A DNA stretch of 64,000 nt from Gavia stellata. Lineage: Eukaryota > Chordata > Aves > Gaviiformes > Gaviidae. A model generated the notes under the pieces. That model had not been told where the DNA came from, did not search any database, and saw only the letters and a list, made by a program, of their open reading frames with translations. Of the stretch, positions 12,701 to 26,142 are shown one piece after another; the stretch's first letter is position 1; every line of letters begins with the position of its first letter. The stretch is from contig NC_082616.1 of the NCBI RefSeq assembly GCF_030936135.1, positions 11,095,001 through 11,159,000 on the forward strand, read 5' to 3'. The position numbers were made by a program, and so were the translations under genes.

Positions 12701-15700
12701 GATTTGCGCATTTCCTTGAACAAGAATAAATCAGTGCAAGCCTTTGCTCTGACATTTGCTCAGCATTGAGTCCGAACCCTATCCCAGCCAAAACCAGCAC
12801 AACTGGGCATGCAGGGTGCCCCAGCAACACAAGTCAGGGGACACACAGGTGGGCTCCCACCAGCCCCTGGCCCCTCTCAGGCATTTCAGGATGGAGCATG
12901 TGTCCTGCCAAGCTACAAGGATAAGGCTAGGAAGTGCCATCACCAGCTGCCTGGTCACAGAAGAGGAATCCCCTCCAGGAAGCATTAACTAACACCTGTC
13001 CAGTAAAAGGCAGGTGCTGAACAGAGACCCCAAATTGTCACAAATGCACCCTTCACAGTATTTTCATGCAATCCTCAGAAGTATATTGCCTCCTGCATGT
13101 AAGCAAGGCACAGGAGCCACTGGTGTTCAGGGCCAGCCCTGGCCAGGGATCCTGCTGCAGAGGCCAACAATCCCCAAACCTTGCAGAGTCGGCCAAGAAA
13201 TTCAGTTTTATTCCAGCTCAGCTACTCAGGGCAAGAGGCTTACAACCTCGTGGAAGCTTTAAATCCTTACCAGGGTGAAAATATCAGCCCTAGCCTCAAA
13301 ATTTTGTGGCATGGCAAGTCAAACTCCTTTTCAGAGCACAAAGCAAAGGGAGGAGAGGATGTTTTTGCATTGTTTTATCTGCAGAGTCTCCTTAGAAGCT
13401 GTGTGTTTGCTGGTGCCCATCAGCATCTTGCACTGTATCACTGTTATATGTAGAAATTGCTATGCAAGTACAGCTGACCACACACTATTGCCAGGCAGGC
13501 ATCATAGCCTCAGCACAGTCTGCAGAAAGTAAAATAGCTCAAAAAAAAAAAAAGAGATAAAACTCATGCAACTAAGGTTTTAGAAAATGCTGATTATAGT
13601 GCATTTGAGAAACATTTTGCAGCCATGCAATTAAAGCCTATAACACAACACATACCCACAAAGGCAAGATTACAGAGGTAACCTGGATTGTTTTACATTT
13701 CCTTTTGCACACTTGGCCACAAAACCCAAAGCTCCCAGTGTCACTCCTGCAGGGAAGCTCACATGCATGCATGGGTGATGCAAGTGGGTTACGGTAACAG
13801 CCAGGCTATAAACTACACAACTGGGAGATGGGTCTACATGGCATGAGCTTTTGATAAAGCAGGATAAAGTTTTTAATAGCATACTTTTACAGTGACTCCT
13901 CTCAAAAGTAAAAGTATCAGACCAAAGCAGGTTCAGGAAGAAAATATAAGAGATTTCCAGATGACAGCTTGTTTGTCGATCATGGCAGGAACAGAAATAC
14001 ATCTGTTTGAGGATTTTGCAAGTAGAAACTACCCAACAACTGTTTGGAATTGGGAAAAATAGGCATAATCCTAAAGGAAAAAAATCACTGAGAGAAGATT
14101 AAGTAAAAAAGAGTACGTAACTAATATGATACACTGGATATTGCTACCCTGAGTTTGTGTGTTTATACATGCCTGTACCCCCACAATCATTTTAGTATCT
14201 TGAAAACAGCAGTAACAATTAAAAAGTCATTTAATAATAGGGTTTTTTTTCAGAACTGGGGTGTAACCTCTGAAGCCAAAGGCAGAGGCATAGAGTATCA
14301 ACCACCCTGGGAATAATATGCTGAGAGTTGTTGATAAAGATCAGTCCAGTGATGCAGAGTTAAAAAAAAAAATCAGAGTGTACCACAGAGAAACTCCTCG
14401 TTTCCCTTTAGATGCTTTTGACACCCACTATACAAAGGGTTATGAATCACTTATAAAGGTTAAATTTGGGGGTTTGAAGTGTGCTTAGGACAGGGCAACA
14501 CCTCAAAAAAGCTCAAGGCCAAACACGCAGTACTAAGTTAAAAGAGATAAATTAGAAGTTGAAGTTGAATCAGCTATGTTTTCAGTGTTATCAGTGTTAT
14601 CAGCTATGGAGCAAATGCCTGCCACCGTGAGCTGAAGTATTCCCCCCTTCCTCTACTACTTTGACTTCTGCAGCTGCTGTTACCCTATTAAAAATTTTGT
14701 ATGTTCTTCTACACATTTCAGGTCCCAAAACACTGTTGACTGGCAGATACCCTTATGACTATTAACATATATCACTATTCTCTCACTACTTTTACTAACA
14801 ATGCTGGCATTTCTCAAGCTAGTTGCAACTTGTGTAAGTAACCCTATGAATTAAACGCCACATACCTAATTCCTTTGCTAACCTTTCTTTCAACAATGCA
14901 GCAATGTGCTAGTATAACTATAGTAAGCGTTGATGGGATTTATAACTGGGTCCTGACTATAAATCATATTTTTTATCAACCTTACAAACTTTTTATTGCT
15001 TTTTTTTTATCCTTCATTTTACAGGAATATGTGCTATCTCCTCTGATCAGGAAAACCTATATCAAGGTGTAGCTCTTATGTCCCCCAAAGGAAAACAGGT
15101 TTTGATCTTTTCTTCTAAGCAAAAAAAATTAACATAAACATTTAGGGATTCCAAGGAGTCATTTTGAGGAAATAAGTTTGAGTCTATCATATTTGTGTTC
15201 ATGGTAAAATTTGAAAGCTCCATACAGAGGGCTTGACCCAGCCCTGCCAAAATCAACGACATCTGTCACAGCCAATGTGCTGGGAACAGATGAAAGCCAT
15301 GGCACAGGTTGACAAACTGCTCGATCATTAGCTCTTAATTTAAGCTAAGACCTCCTTTATAAGGCAAGTGGGTGAGAACAACAAACAAACCTGTATCAAT
15401 CACCACATCCACACAGTTCCCAACTCCTATTTATAGTTTTACTTTGAAATTAAAGAGAAAAATGCAAATAATCATGCCAAGAGGGAAAGAAGGAGTGGAT
15501 ACAACCCATAGGACTGTGAGCTTTAAGGCTGCTGCTTTATTTCAAGCATGCCATCCACCATACTCACAGCACTGCTACAAGTTCAGATTTTGTCAACATC
15601 CAACTTTTGACAAAATTTCAAAGACTTTTTCCTTGAGTTTCATAGACAACAAAAACTAAAAGGATTCAATGGCTAAGACGTTTTAATTATTGGCAAGTTG

Positions 15701-18700
15701 TAGGCAAGCGATCATCTCCTGTCTTTTTCCCCCCACCTCTGATTTTTACATAGCATCTTCCTGTCGTTCTCAGAGACTACCAGGGCCTTTCCGCATGACA
15801 CTGACAACTTTGAGGCTGCCACAGCTTTGCTCTTGGTTAGAGAGGCCCTATTAATCACTGTCTTGTCTTTTTATTCTCTTACTTGAAAATGCTTTTTAAA
15901 ATTAAAACACCAAGTTAAAAGAAAGCACGTCCAACATGAAAGCCTAAGTAATCTTTAAATAGCTATTTCAAAGTGTCACCTCCACAGCTAAATAATCACA
16001 ACTAGCTTTTCAACAAAAGATTTGTAAAGTTCCAAATTTACCTTTTTGATTGTTTTCGTGCCCTCACCTGACACAACACAGATTAATCACACTTTGCCTT
16101 TCAATCACTCATTTTCACCCCACACTCCATTGCCAACTTGAGCCATGTGATCAATTCTTATTACTGTCTTCCTCCATCTCGTCATCTTGTTTAATTACCA
16201 CCTCTCTTACTCATCCATTTGGTGTGCCAATCCCCAACATAAAGCCTTTCACCATTGTCTTGCCCCAAAACAGGCAACAGTCCCGGAAGGTGCTGCAGGA
16301 CAGGGGCAGACCCTGAACCCACAGCCACACTCCCAAGCAGAGCAGTGGCCAAAGGGATTTTAATCAGTCAAATGCATCTTCTCATGACAGCAAGAGACAG
16401 CCCATGTTTCTCCCTAACAGAAATAGGAAAGCAGTAAAAGAAATACATTGGGCCTTAAAGTTATAATTCCTTTAAAATTTGTCAAAGATTTAAGGCAATA
16501 GTGAGTGCAGTCCCACTAGCTTATGGGTTACCACACAGGAAAATCCCAGACAATAAACAGTTTTGTTTTTAAAAATGCAAGAGAAATAAATTCTCTTATT
16601 TTATATGCATTTTCTTTGCATTACATGCTGGATCAGACAGCTACTTGCCCATCAGACAAGGGTCTTTGCTTTGTTTTAGAAACCAGCTTCCCAAAAGGAT
16701 GCCTGCCCTCAGTCTGCCACTTCCATTTGCTCAGTTTTCAGCCCTGGGCAAGTAATTCCAGGCCTCAAGTCATTATGGACCTATTTATATTCCTCGGTAT
16801 TTATCATAATTCCTGTCACAATCATTTAAAATTAGACCTTGGGCTCTTCAGAGCCAAAAGTCTGCATGGCCTCATAGGTTGGTACAGAGAGGAACCCCAT
16901 GCAGTGCTCAGCCCTCAGATGGGATTTTTGGGGAGAGGTTGCCAGAGTACAAATCATTTTAACTTGGGCACCCAAAAACTGAATTGACAGTAAATGAGCA
17001 CACACATCTGGAAGCTTTGTGCATTACACATGATGTTCACTTACATTTCTTTTTAAACTAACTGAAGATACAGGTCACAAAAATAATTTGTAGTATCAAA
17101 AGTGATGCTAATTCAGGTTTGAAAACAGATACCTAAAAATTATCCCATACAGGCAGAGTGCTTTTGCATTTATTTTTGTTAAACTCTGGCTGTTTTGTTA
17201 AGAATACAGCACTGAATGCTCAGAGTTCACATAAATGCCTGAAAAGGCTTAAAATCACACCTCTAGGTCCTCCTTCTTAAACCATGGGCTTAGTGGCTTT
17301 TCAGCCACTCTTTGCTCCTGTTGCACACACACAAAGGGGAGAGCATGGTCTCCTGTAAATTTTACAAAATTTACCATTTGTGTAGATTTTCCCCTTCACT
17401 TCAAATACAAAAAAAATTATTTTCTGTGCCATTCATTCATCCCTGCAAGTTAAAAATTGCCCATATTTCGTTTGATCACACTGAAGAGGCAGGCTGGGGA
17501 TTTATTTCAAGGATTAGAGAGCTATGAACTAATACGTAACAAAAAACAAACTCTTGTTTTCTATTATTCCACAAATATTCAGTCTGCCTTCTGAAGTTTC
17601 AAAGCAAGTGGTGGAGGAGTTGTGTGGGCAGAAGCTGCACTCTGCGGGCATCTCCATAAAACAGCTGGAACACAGCTTGGACTGCAACAGGAGAAGTATC
17701 TCCCTTGGTCAGCTAACCAGTGCCATCGTATGGCAGAAGATTAAATAGAGAAAGATGCACGAAATAACTCATTAGGCTCTTCCTCTGTCCAGGGAGCTTG
17801 CTGCAAATGTGGGCAGGGTAGTCTCAATTTCTTCACCACGGAAAAGTCAGGGCATGATGAGACCCCTCAAGGATCTTCCAAAAAGACATGTAGCACAAGG
17901 GATCATCTGAAATGAAAATGGGATGTCTCACACGGCTTTGGAGGAAACACATTGTTATCCAGTGAACTGTTTAAAAACAGTAACTCTCATTGTAGTTGCT
18001 CATCCCTCCGGTTTTCTAGAGGCCAAAAATGACACATCCTAAGGAAAGAGAAACTTTGTTGTCAGAAGACTTAACTCTTGAAGCCTTTTAGTGAGCTCTG
18101 CAAGGCATCCTCTCAGCCAGGATTTGGGATAACAAGAGAAGGGAACTTCCAAGCACAAATAATGGCACCGCCTGAGACCTACAGGGCCACTCCTGCACTG
18201 CTTTGGTAGATGCCTCTCTATTCCCACTTGCAGGTATTTCTTTAGTAAGAGACTCTTTCCCTCAATATTGTTTTTTTAACCTCACCAGCTGCTGCCTCAG
18301 CTAAAGGGGACTGCTCTCCCAGACTCACCTACACCTAGTGGTACTCACCCAGCTTTTACAAGTTACATTTACGAATTTCCCCTCACTTGATGACATTCCT
18401 CCTTTTTCCAACCCAGATGCCCTCATTTATGACAACACAACAAATGAGGAACAAGCATTTCGGGTCCATCTATTCAACTCCTTTCCTCTGTCCAACACCA
18501 CAAGCATCCCCCGGCTCCCCAGCACAAGCCCCAGCCCCAGCTTGATACCCACTTCCAAAGCATGTTTACCACTTCAAAAAAAGGCATGCACATGTATACA
18601 AACAGGATCCCTATATAGTACCTGTCCCAAACACTGACCAGAAATACTTCTGTTTCCAGGGGAGTTGGTGAAAGAGAAAGCAGCTCAAGAGAAAGTGGCA

Positions 18701-21173
18701 TAAAACATGATGGTAACTCCTTTGAGAGTACAGATTTTGTTATAGGGAATGATTTTCCTTTAAGTAGGGGACAGAAACATGCATTAACACAATCTTGCAG
18801 CATGTGCAGATAACAATTTTAGAAGAACCTGGACTTAAAGCACCAGATTAAATGAATTGAGGTGGCTTCAACTGCCAAAGGACCTAAATCCACAACTCCC
18901 AGAAACTGTTACAGCTCTACTTCAATAACTGGCCAAGCACATTAAAGTTTCTGGAAAGAAGAATTACAAACCATGTCTTTACTTCCAAGTAATATAGAGG
19001 GTTTTCTATCAGCATATATAACAATTTCTATTAGCAGCAGAGAGGTACTCCTCATCATCCCACAGAACTGCTCTTGTGAGCTCACATTAACATGTTTTAG
19101 TCAAAGCCTGTGCATGGCTACAAAGTCCCTGCGCAGGCAAGTTTTCACTAGAGACCCTCAGTTTTAAAGACTGCTCCCACCCCATGCACCTGCTCAGCCC
19201 ACTTTTAACCTGCCAGAAGACTGCAAAAGACCCTGTTGTCCAGGTTTTTTCTCCTGAAGCATAGCTTACAGCTATCTTGTTAGAGACATGTCACATCCCA
19301 TACACCAGCAGGATGCCTTGGCTGAAAACAGGTTGCTGAACATAAGACCGTTTTATTCTCAACTTAATACAATCGATAGGACAACGGACAGCCCAGGTAA
19401 ACATGAAGGAGTTGACTCCACTTATTCAAGTGAAAAGCCTGTCTTTGCTATATTGTTTTGTCTGCTATGTTTTCTACCACAACTGGAAAAAAATAGCAAC
19501 TGTTTTCCTGAAGTCTTTCACTAATTATAGATTTCACAGCAATAAAAATCATAACTCAAATGTCTTGGAATTTTATTACTCAAAAGAAAGAAGTATGATA
19601 GACTCTATATATCTATTACACTATAGGTATGGTAGGCTGTACTGTATGCAAACATATAGGCTCTATATATATACACACACATAGTTTGATTACTGCCATA
19701 TCCAAACAGCTTTCCTATAGAAAAAAAAGAAAAAAAATATTTCCTCTGGCAATCATTCAATCCTCTGTCTTGTTTACACTTTATAGGATCCTTCAGACTC
19801 AATTGAAAAAAAAATACACCCAACTCACTCCAGAAATCACAGCATCAGTTTGGGAAGAGGAGATTTGCAACTGCAAGCATTACTTATGGGTTCAAGCACT
19901 CACTTAAGAGACATATTTGGTTGTAGATACCTCTGAGTTACTCAGCAGGCCAGCAACACTTGGGAAAGTAACAAGCTTTAACTTAGTTACTTACATCCTC
20001 TGCTTGAATCTATCCTCTGTTCCCATAAACAAGGCACACACAGTGCTGCTGCATCACACCTCCTTCCCCCTCAGGGAGCAGAGCAGCACATAGCCCACAA
20101 ATACCCAGGAGAAAAAGGAAGAAGGACTGGTGCTGCCCTAAAATAGAATGAGACACAGGTGCCCCACCAAGATAATGCAAGCCAGGAGTCAGATGGGTGT
20201 GGCTGGGCTTTTTTTAATGCAATCAGCCACCTTCTTACTTTTGCTCTGAAATCCCTCATTCAAATAAAAGATTACATCCACCTGCCACAGGCGGTTTGAT
20301 TACTAAGTTCATCCGAATGAGTTTTCTGGAGAAAACAGGGAAATTTACTCAAGTAATCATTACAGCTAATGCAAGCTAAGGAAATCTAGCAGCATCTGAA
20401 AGCTATCACAAGATATACATCGGGGAATTAAAGTGGAGCTAAGCACAATAAGAAGAGGGGGAGAAGATCAAATAAAAGAGAAAAGAAGTTGCTTTAAAAT
20501 CTCCATTTCAATGTATACTCCTAAGGCTTCTTTAGAAAGCTATCTTGCTAAAACAAGTTTACTAGTTCAAAAAACATTACTTGCTCAGGTGTGGCATATG
20601 AACAGGCTCCAAGGGCTATTTAATGCTGATCCCAGTCACATTCTATAATTGCTCTCTATAGCTTATAATGAAATCAGCAGGTTGAGGTGTCCTACCTGGT
20701 GATATGGCTGGAGCAGTAGTAGGAAACTTCACTGCAATAGTAACAGGCGCAATTTTTTACCAGTATTGTCCTTATCTGCAATGATGGCAAAAAAAAAGAG
20801 GAAAATAAATCACTGTCAGGGTAGGGGTTTTTATTCTAAGGTAAGTGCTATCTTTGTCATTCCCCATGAGTTGCTTTCTTATAGCCAGGTTTGTGCAATG
20901 GGTTCCACTTTCAAAAAAAGAAAAAAACCCAAAACCGAAAAGAAATAAAATAAGTGCATTTAACTTCATGCTAAAACTTTTTAAGGAGTTCAATTTAATC
21001 TTATACTATAAAGTAGCATATAAGCTTAAGCCCAGGAGAAAGCAGAGCTATAGAAACTGTCTAGTGGAAGAGTATATGCAAAATCATAGCTGCCTTTTGC
21101 CACAGAAGTCGGTTGTATGCTTACCATTCACTTAAAATATGTATGTATCAATTTTTTACACATGCATGTGGCC
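6751..21173. other. Intergenic, no gene seen
   Basis: About 14 kb without a convincing coding exon. Minor features are a C9 run near 7981, poly-A at 13541-13553, a small tandem duplication of 'cagtgttat' near 14580-14600, and a TA/CA dinucleotide run at 19663-19682. One 114-codon open frame at 11891-12235 carries a donor-like site but is unrecognised (see findings). The + strand tends to be A/C-rich over this stretch. No tRNA, rRNA or recognisable snoRNA was found by eye. Confidence 0.6.
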
Positions 21174-21193
21174 TTTTTTTTTAAAAAAAAAAA
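21174..21193. repeat. T9A11 homopolymer pair
   Basis: A run of nine T followed directly by eleven A forms a self-complementary A/T tract. It lies ten bases before a CTCF-like motif. It may be simple low-complexity sequence or a remnant of a poly-A tail. Confidence 0.8.
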
Positions 21194-21203
21194 GTTCTTC
21201 TTT

Positions 21204-21217
21204 CTAGCAGGGGGCAG
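21204..21217 (+). promoter_or_regulatory. Candidate CTCF-binding motif
   Basis: The bases CTAGCAGGGGGCAG match the vertebrate CTCF core (CCASYAGRGGGCR) at all but one informative position. The site lies in the EFEMP1-PNPT1 interval, near where the base composition of the strand appears to change. Binding is inferred from motif only. Confidence 0.4.
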
Positions 21218-23187
21218 CACTTTCTTTAAATGAGATATTTATTTAGCTGCAGGATGGGGAGTGGGCTATAGATAGAATTGGGTGATCAACTACAGATGTA
21301 TCCTGGCCAAAATAAATAAGGGGCTTAAGACTAAGTGGATCATAACTAATTCCCCCGTGCAACTTGGGAAACTCTAATGTAGATGAGTTTTCTGCCACTG
21401 TCCCACAAGTTGCACCAGCACACCCAGTAAGATGAAGAGGATGGGGCAGAGACACACAGGCCAAAAGGGAGTTGCTTAAGCTGCCACTGAAAGAAATGCC
21501 TGCTTTTAGTAGGCATGGGATAAACAAATTCATACAGTATAAGAAGATGGTGCAATGTCATTACAGTTATTAAAAGTCTTTATTTCAATGTGCTGCTAGA
21601 AAAGGCTCAAAAACTACTGCTGGTCTCCTATAAGCTTGACTAATGATCCAAAGCATATTAAAGCTATTGGAGTCAACTAGATATATTTACTCAATGCTTT
21701 CCACAGGTACTTATATATACACATCCAAGTTGTTTGGGTGTTTCAAAGAGCAGAAAGCACCTGGTGAATTCAGCATTTTTCTTAAGGCAGCTTCTCTGTG
21801 TAAATGTTTCCCAGGAGAAACTCGCAGGCTTTGTATGACTTGGAGACTTTGAAATGGTTATAGCAGAACTTTTTGAAGAAGCAATGCAATATTCTTTAAG
21901 AAATTTCATTTGTACATTATTATGGAGGTTAAATTTTCAAATATGGCAAAGAAATCTTTACTCTGAAATCCCATTTTACAAAAAAGAGGTACTAATGATG
22001 TGGACTCTAAAAACTCTTGGCAGGCTCAAGCTTTTTATGCCAAATAGCTGCAGGTATCCCCATTGGTCTCAATTTTTGTTGTTGTTTGTTTTGCGTTTTG
22101 TTTTTTTAAATTTCCAACTGATTCCTCTTGCTTTCAAATGGAATAACTTTGCCAGGTAAGCAGAAAGCCATAGACAGTGGGAGCAGAAAATGTACTGTGA
22201 CTGCCCTTCTGAATGGGGCAAGAAATGGGGTAAATGCATGGTGGCAATCGCAGCTACTGAGACTGAAACGTAGCAAAAGGGTCTGGTGGTGGTCGGGGGG
22301 GCCGTTTTGGGGGGATGTGCCTCATATTGCAGCATGATGGGAACAACCTCCCCCACAGAAAGACCTCCAGGCTCCCTCTCTGTGGGGCTTGCTATGAGGG
22401 TAGCCTGGCTAACTTAACCTCAAGTCTACCAGGAGAGAAAAGTCTGCTTGGGTGAGCTCTGATTTCTGGGTGGAGAAAGACTTTTGAGAGGGTTTTTAGT
22501 CCTAGACATTGTTCCAAGGAGAATGCTTAAAAATTTTAAGTAGCATTTTCACCATGCCCTCAGGACTTTAGATGGATACATTTTCAATAAAATAGCAAAG
22601 AGAAATCTATCTGCACATGTGCTGTCACCAGAGTTGAGACTAGCCTTTATTTATGGTTGCTGAACATCTGTGGGTAGGGCGTTCACAGCAGAGGTCCCTT
22701 GGCTCTAGAGCTTCTTATTTCTCTTGATGAGAAAGAGTCCAAACGTGCTGGTCTTCAGAGCATGGTGCATGGACCATCCACTTGCCACACGCAGTCTTGT
22801 TTTGGGAAGACAGTAATGGGAAATACAGTCAGTGAAGTGTGATCTCCTCAGGTGAGACCTGAATGAGAGTATTTGTGGAGGTTAATTTTAGAAAGCAATC
22901 TCGTCAGCATGGTCTCCTACGTGCAGAGCACAGTGCGGTAGAGTATGAAAAAATCAACTGTCTGTGTTAAACAGGACTGGAAAAACACCTTTTCAGTATT
23001 CTTTTGCCTACTGAAATGTTGGTGGGTGGTTCATGAGCTGTAGTTTTGAAGTTCCAGTGCAAAACGGGTTTATTCCCAGTTTACTGGCATCTGCTGCGCA
23101 TAAGCACAAGTTTGGAAGAAAAACATGTCTCTTATCCTAGTTCCAAACTAGATGGGGGAAACGCAAATGGGGAAAGTGACGTGTGTT
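21218..23187. other. Intergenic, no gene seen
   Basis: I find no supported gene. From about 22.1 kb the + strand becomes noticeably G/T-rich, including a G-run cluster at 22290-22315. The open frames here are short and unrecognised. Confidence 0.6.
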
Positions 23188-23264
23188 TATTATTATTATA
23201 ATAATTATAAATTATATTATTATAATTATTATAAATTATATTATTATAATTATTATAAATTATT
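23188..23264. repeat. A/T-only minisatellite, 24-bp unit
   Basis: About 77 bases consist only of A and T. A 24-bp unit is repeated perfectly at 23209-23232 and 23233-23256, with a partial third copy after it and TTA/TAA-type sequence before it. This explains the Tyr/Asn/Ile-rich minus-strand open frame over it, which is not a gene. Confidence 0.9.
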
Positions 23265-25545
23265 AAACTGAATATGGATGTGGGTGCAAAAAAACACCAG
23301 AGGAAACATTTAATGAAGAGAGAGACAAAGTGCAAATCTTGCTGGAAAAATGAATAATATTTTTGCTTTTTCATGAGGTTAAACGTGAATTTTGTTTGCT
23401 GCCTCGTATCTTGAATTAAATCTGAATTCTTGTATCCTTCTTCTGTTACAGTGGTATGGCCATAACATGTTAGCCCATGACAGTTATGAAGCGCATACAC
23501 TTAAGGCTTCTCATTTTGGTGAGTGTGGAAAAAGCTATCTAATAATTTTGGTTTAAGTCAAAAGATCTATTTTCAATGCTCATTGCTGTTTGTGAACTGT
23601 TTAACTCTTCTAATGCATGTTCAAATGGAAAAAATAACAAGGTTAATCATTATTTTTAAAAGCATCATCTGAAAAACATTTTTTAATGTTAACATTTTTG
23701 ACTTTTTAACAACTATACATAATCTCAGCTATAGAATTCATTCTTTGGTACAAGTAATGTGGATTAATTACTTTATTTAAAGTGGAAGCATATACTTTGC
23801 ATGGCTGCTTCTCAGAGTTTAAAAATTATGGTGTTTCTCTAAGATCTCAGAACAATGTCAGCACACAAATTATGGCTGTGTAACATTGCTGGTGACAGAA
23901 GTTAGGAGGACATAATGTCACGGTGTCTTTTACATAGAAATTATCGAGACAGTGTCAGACATCTGGAGCTAATGCGGAAGTGTTTGTTGTATGCTGGTTA
24001 CTGTTGAAAGCAAGTGTTCAAGAAAAGCACTTTTCACACTAACTCTGTGTCGTTTTGTCCCTTAAGAATGGACAGTGTCTGTTTAGATCTTCACTTCTAA
24101 GTCATCCTTGCATATTCCTCTACACCTTTCTTATGCTTCTTTCTAAATTCTGCAACATCAGTCTGTTCAACCTCAACATAGATATATTGCTTTGTGTTCA
24201 GTCTCCCTGAAATGCTACCCTGCTGCCTCTTCTTTGCTTGTCACTTGTATCATGTAATTCTCTGCTTTAACTATGTTGGCTTCCCCAGTTGAATTTAAGC
24301 TTTAAAAGCCCTAAGTACGCACCTTCTGTGCTTAACAGAAGACAAGATTTGTGTTGCTCATGTCTCTTGTATTATACGAATGCTTCCAACCACTCCTTTA
24401 TCACTCTTACAAAATCAAATACATTTTTATAACATTATAGAGCTTTGAACAGTTATTTGCCATGAGCTAGAGAATAGCAATTTTAATGAGTAATAATGAC
24501 ATAAAAAATCTTTCCAAATAATCCTCTGTTTGTCGGCAGCAAAGCAAATATGAATTCAAGCAAACATGGTGAACATTCTTGCTTTGCCACCTAATGTATT
24601 TTTGTACCAAATAAAACTGCACCAATCAATTCTGAATCTGGATAAATTTAACAGTCCTTTTGCCCAGGCCAAATCCTAAGTTTCTGGATCACTCGTTTCA
24701 TTTCTCTCTTCTGTGTCTTGCCAAAAAGATAAGAAACATGTTGGCACAGAAGATAGATTATTACTCGGACTGTTCTCCCAGCCAATGAATCTGTTTTCTA
24801 TAAATGCAGCTTTAACAGAAAAATCCAGGTAAGTAAACAGAAAAGACTGGTAAACAACAAGCAATATCAAAATAGCATTAGAACCAAACTAGTAATAAAT
24901 GGCATTAATTTTTAATTAAATATCCTCCAAATTTAAATTGTTAACTCCAGATGACAGATGAGTTCAGGATGAAGCGTGACAGTTTATATTAATTTAATCC
25001 TGCATGGATCTCACTGTTGGGGTGATCAGATCTCCGTGATCACATTACCGTGATTCCTTTATGCTCACAGACATGAATAATAATAATTACTAACCTCTTT
25101 TGCATTATACAACTGAGCAATAATCTGTCTGAGAAATAACTTATGTACGAACAAAACCACTGTCCCGTAAGTGTAACATTCTGTTGCATTCTGAGCATGT
25201 AATAGCACAACAAATATTTTAACTGGCAAGCCTTTTTGATAAGCAATAACGACTGTTGTAACCCTCCTCTTGCACTTTGAAAAATATTTTGACATTCCTG
25301 GCTTGAAAGAGTGCTAAAGATCACTATTCTTGCCTTACCGAGGAGGAAAGCGAGGAGCGGCACGATGAAGTGACCCTTTCAGTTACTCAAGATGAGCGCG
25401 GCCTTGAAGTTTGGCATGCTCTCTTGACACTGTTGCCATGCTCCCATTGCAGACCCTGCTACAGGATCAATGGTTAATACAGCTATAAGGTTAATTCAAA
25501 AAAATATTCTGGGGGCTTAATTACAATTCTTTATTTTGGAATGTT
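23265..25545. other. Intergenic, upstream of the PNPT1 island
   Basis: I see no gene. The sequence is A/T-rich with no recognised repeat family. It could hold distal regulatory elements, but nothing specific can be supported from sequence alone. Confidence 0.55.
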
Positions 25546-25570
25546 GGGGGTGGGGGGTGGGGATTGGGGG
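25546..25570 (+). promoter_or_regulatory. G-quadruplex-capable tract upstream of PNPT1
   Basis: Four G-runs (5, 6, 4 and 5 G) are separated by loops of 1, 1 and 3 bases, a pattern that predicts a very stable quadruplex. The tract lies about 700 bp upstream of the PNPT1 start codon, just outside the CpG island. Structure formation is inferred. Confidence 0.6.
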
Positions 25571-26109
25571 TATTTTGGTTTGAAAACGAGAGGAGCAGAA
25601 CGAGGTCTTTTGGGCAGAAGAATTCCAAATGTATGTGGTTTTCCTTTCAAGTGTGAGCTAAGCTGGCACTGACTTGTTCAGCCGTGCTCCTACAGGAAGG
25701 GCCCTGAATTTTTGACTGTGTAACATGTAATAACTTTCCCGTAACAGGCCTTGCAGCTGCTGTTGCCCAGCAGGGTTACCGGTGGCTGCCCGGCCTGGGG
25801 CAGCCGGAGAAGGCTTCACCGGTGCGAAGGTGCCACGAAGTCTCCTGAGGCGCTGAGGGCGGGAGGGCGGCGGCAGCCCTGGTGCAGCCGTCCTCTCCCT
25901 CAGCCTGGGCCCCCGTTTGGGCTGGTGTCCCCCAAATTTTAGTCTGAGCTGGCTCCAAAGCCGTCTAGTATTCAGGGGCCGCCGCGGAGCTTTTTCTGCC
26001 ACTTTTTACCTCGGACTCCTCAGCCGGGCCCCGCTGAGGGCCCCGCAGCCACCGCCTTCGCGCGCTCCGCGCCGCCTGACCCTCCTCAGCCGCCGTAGCC
26101 AGCGGGGCT

Positions 26110-26123
26110 CCGCCAGGGGGCGT
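26110..26123 (+). promoter_or_regulatory. Candidate CTCF motif in PNPT1 promoter
   Basis: The bases CCGCCAGGGGGCGT fit the CTCF consensus (CCGCGNGGNGGCAG) with few mismatches. The site lies 33 bp before the ISRE-like element in the CpG island. It could equally bind GC-box factors. Motif evidence only. Confidence 0.4.
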
Positions 26124-26142
26124 AGGGACGCGCTCGCGCTGC

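Noticed and set aside
16523..16987. 154-codon + strand open frame, the longest in the intergenic region
   Set aside because: I recognise no domain, composition is Cys/His/Leu mixed as in random translation, and no exon signals flank it. Possibly an old repeat remnant, but not identifiable.
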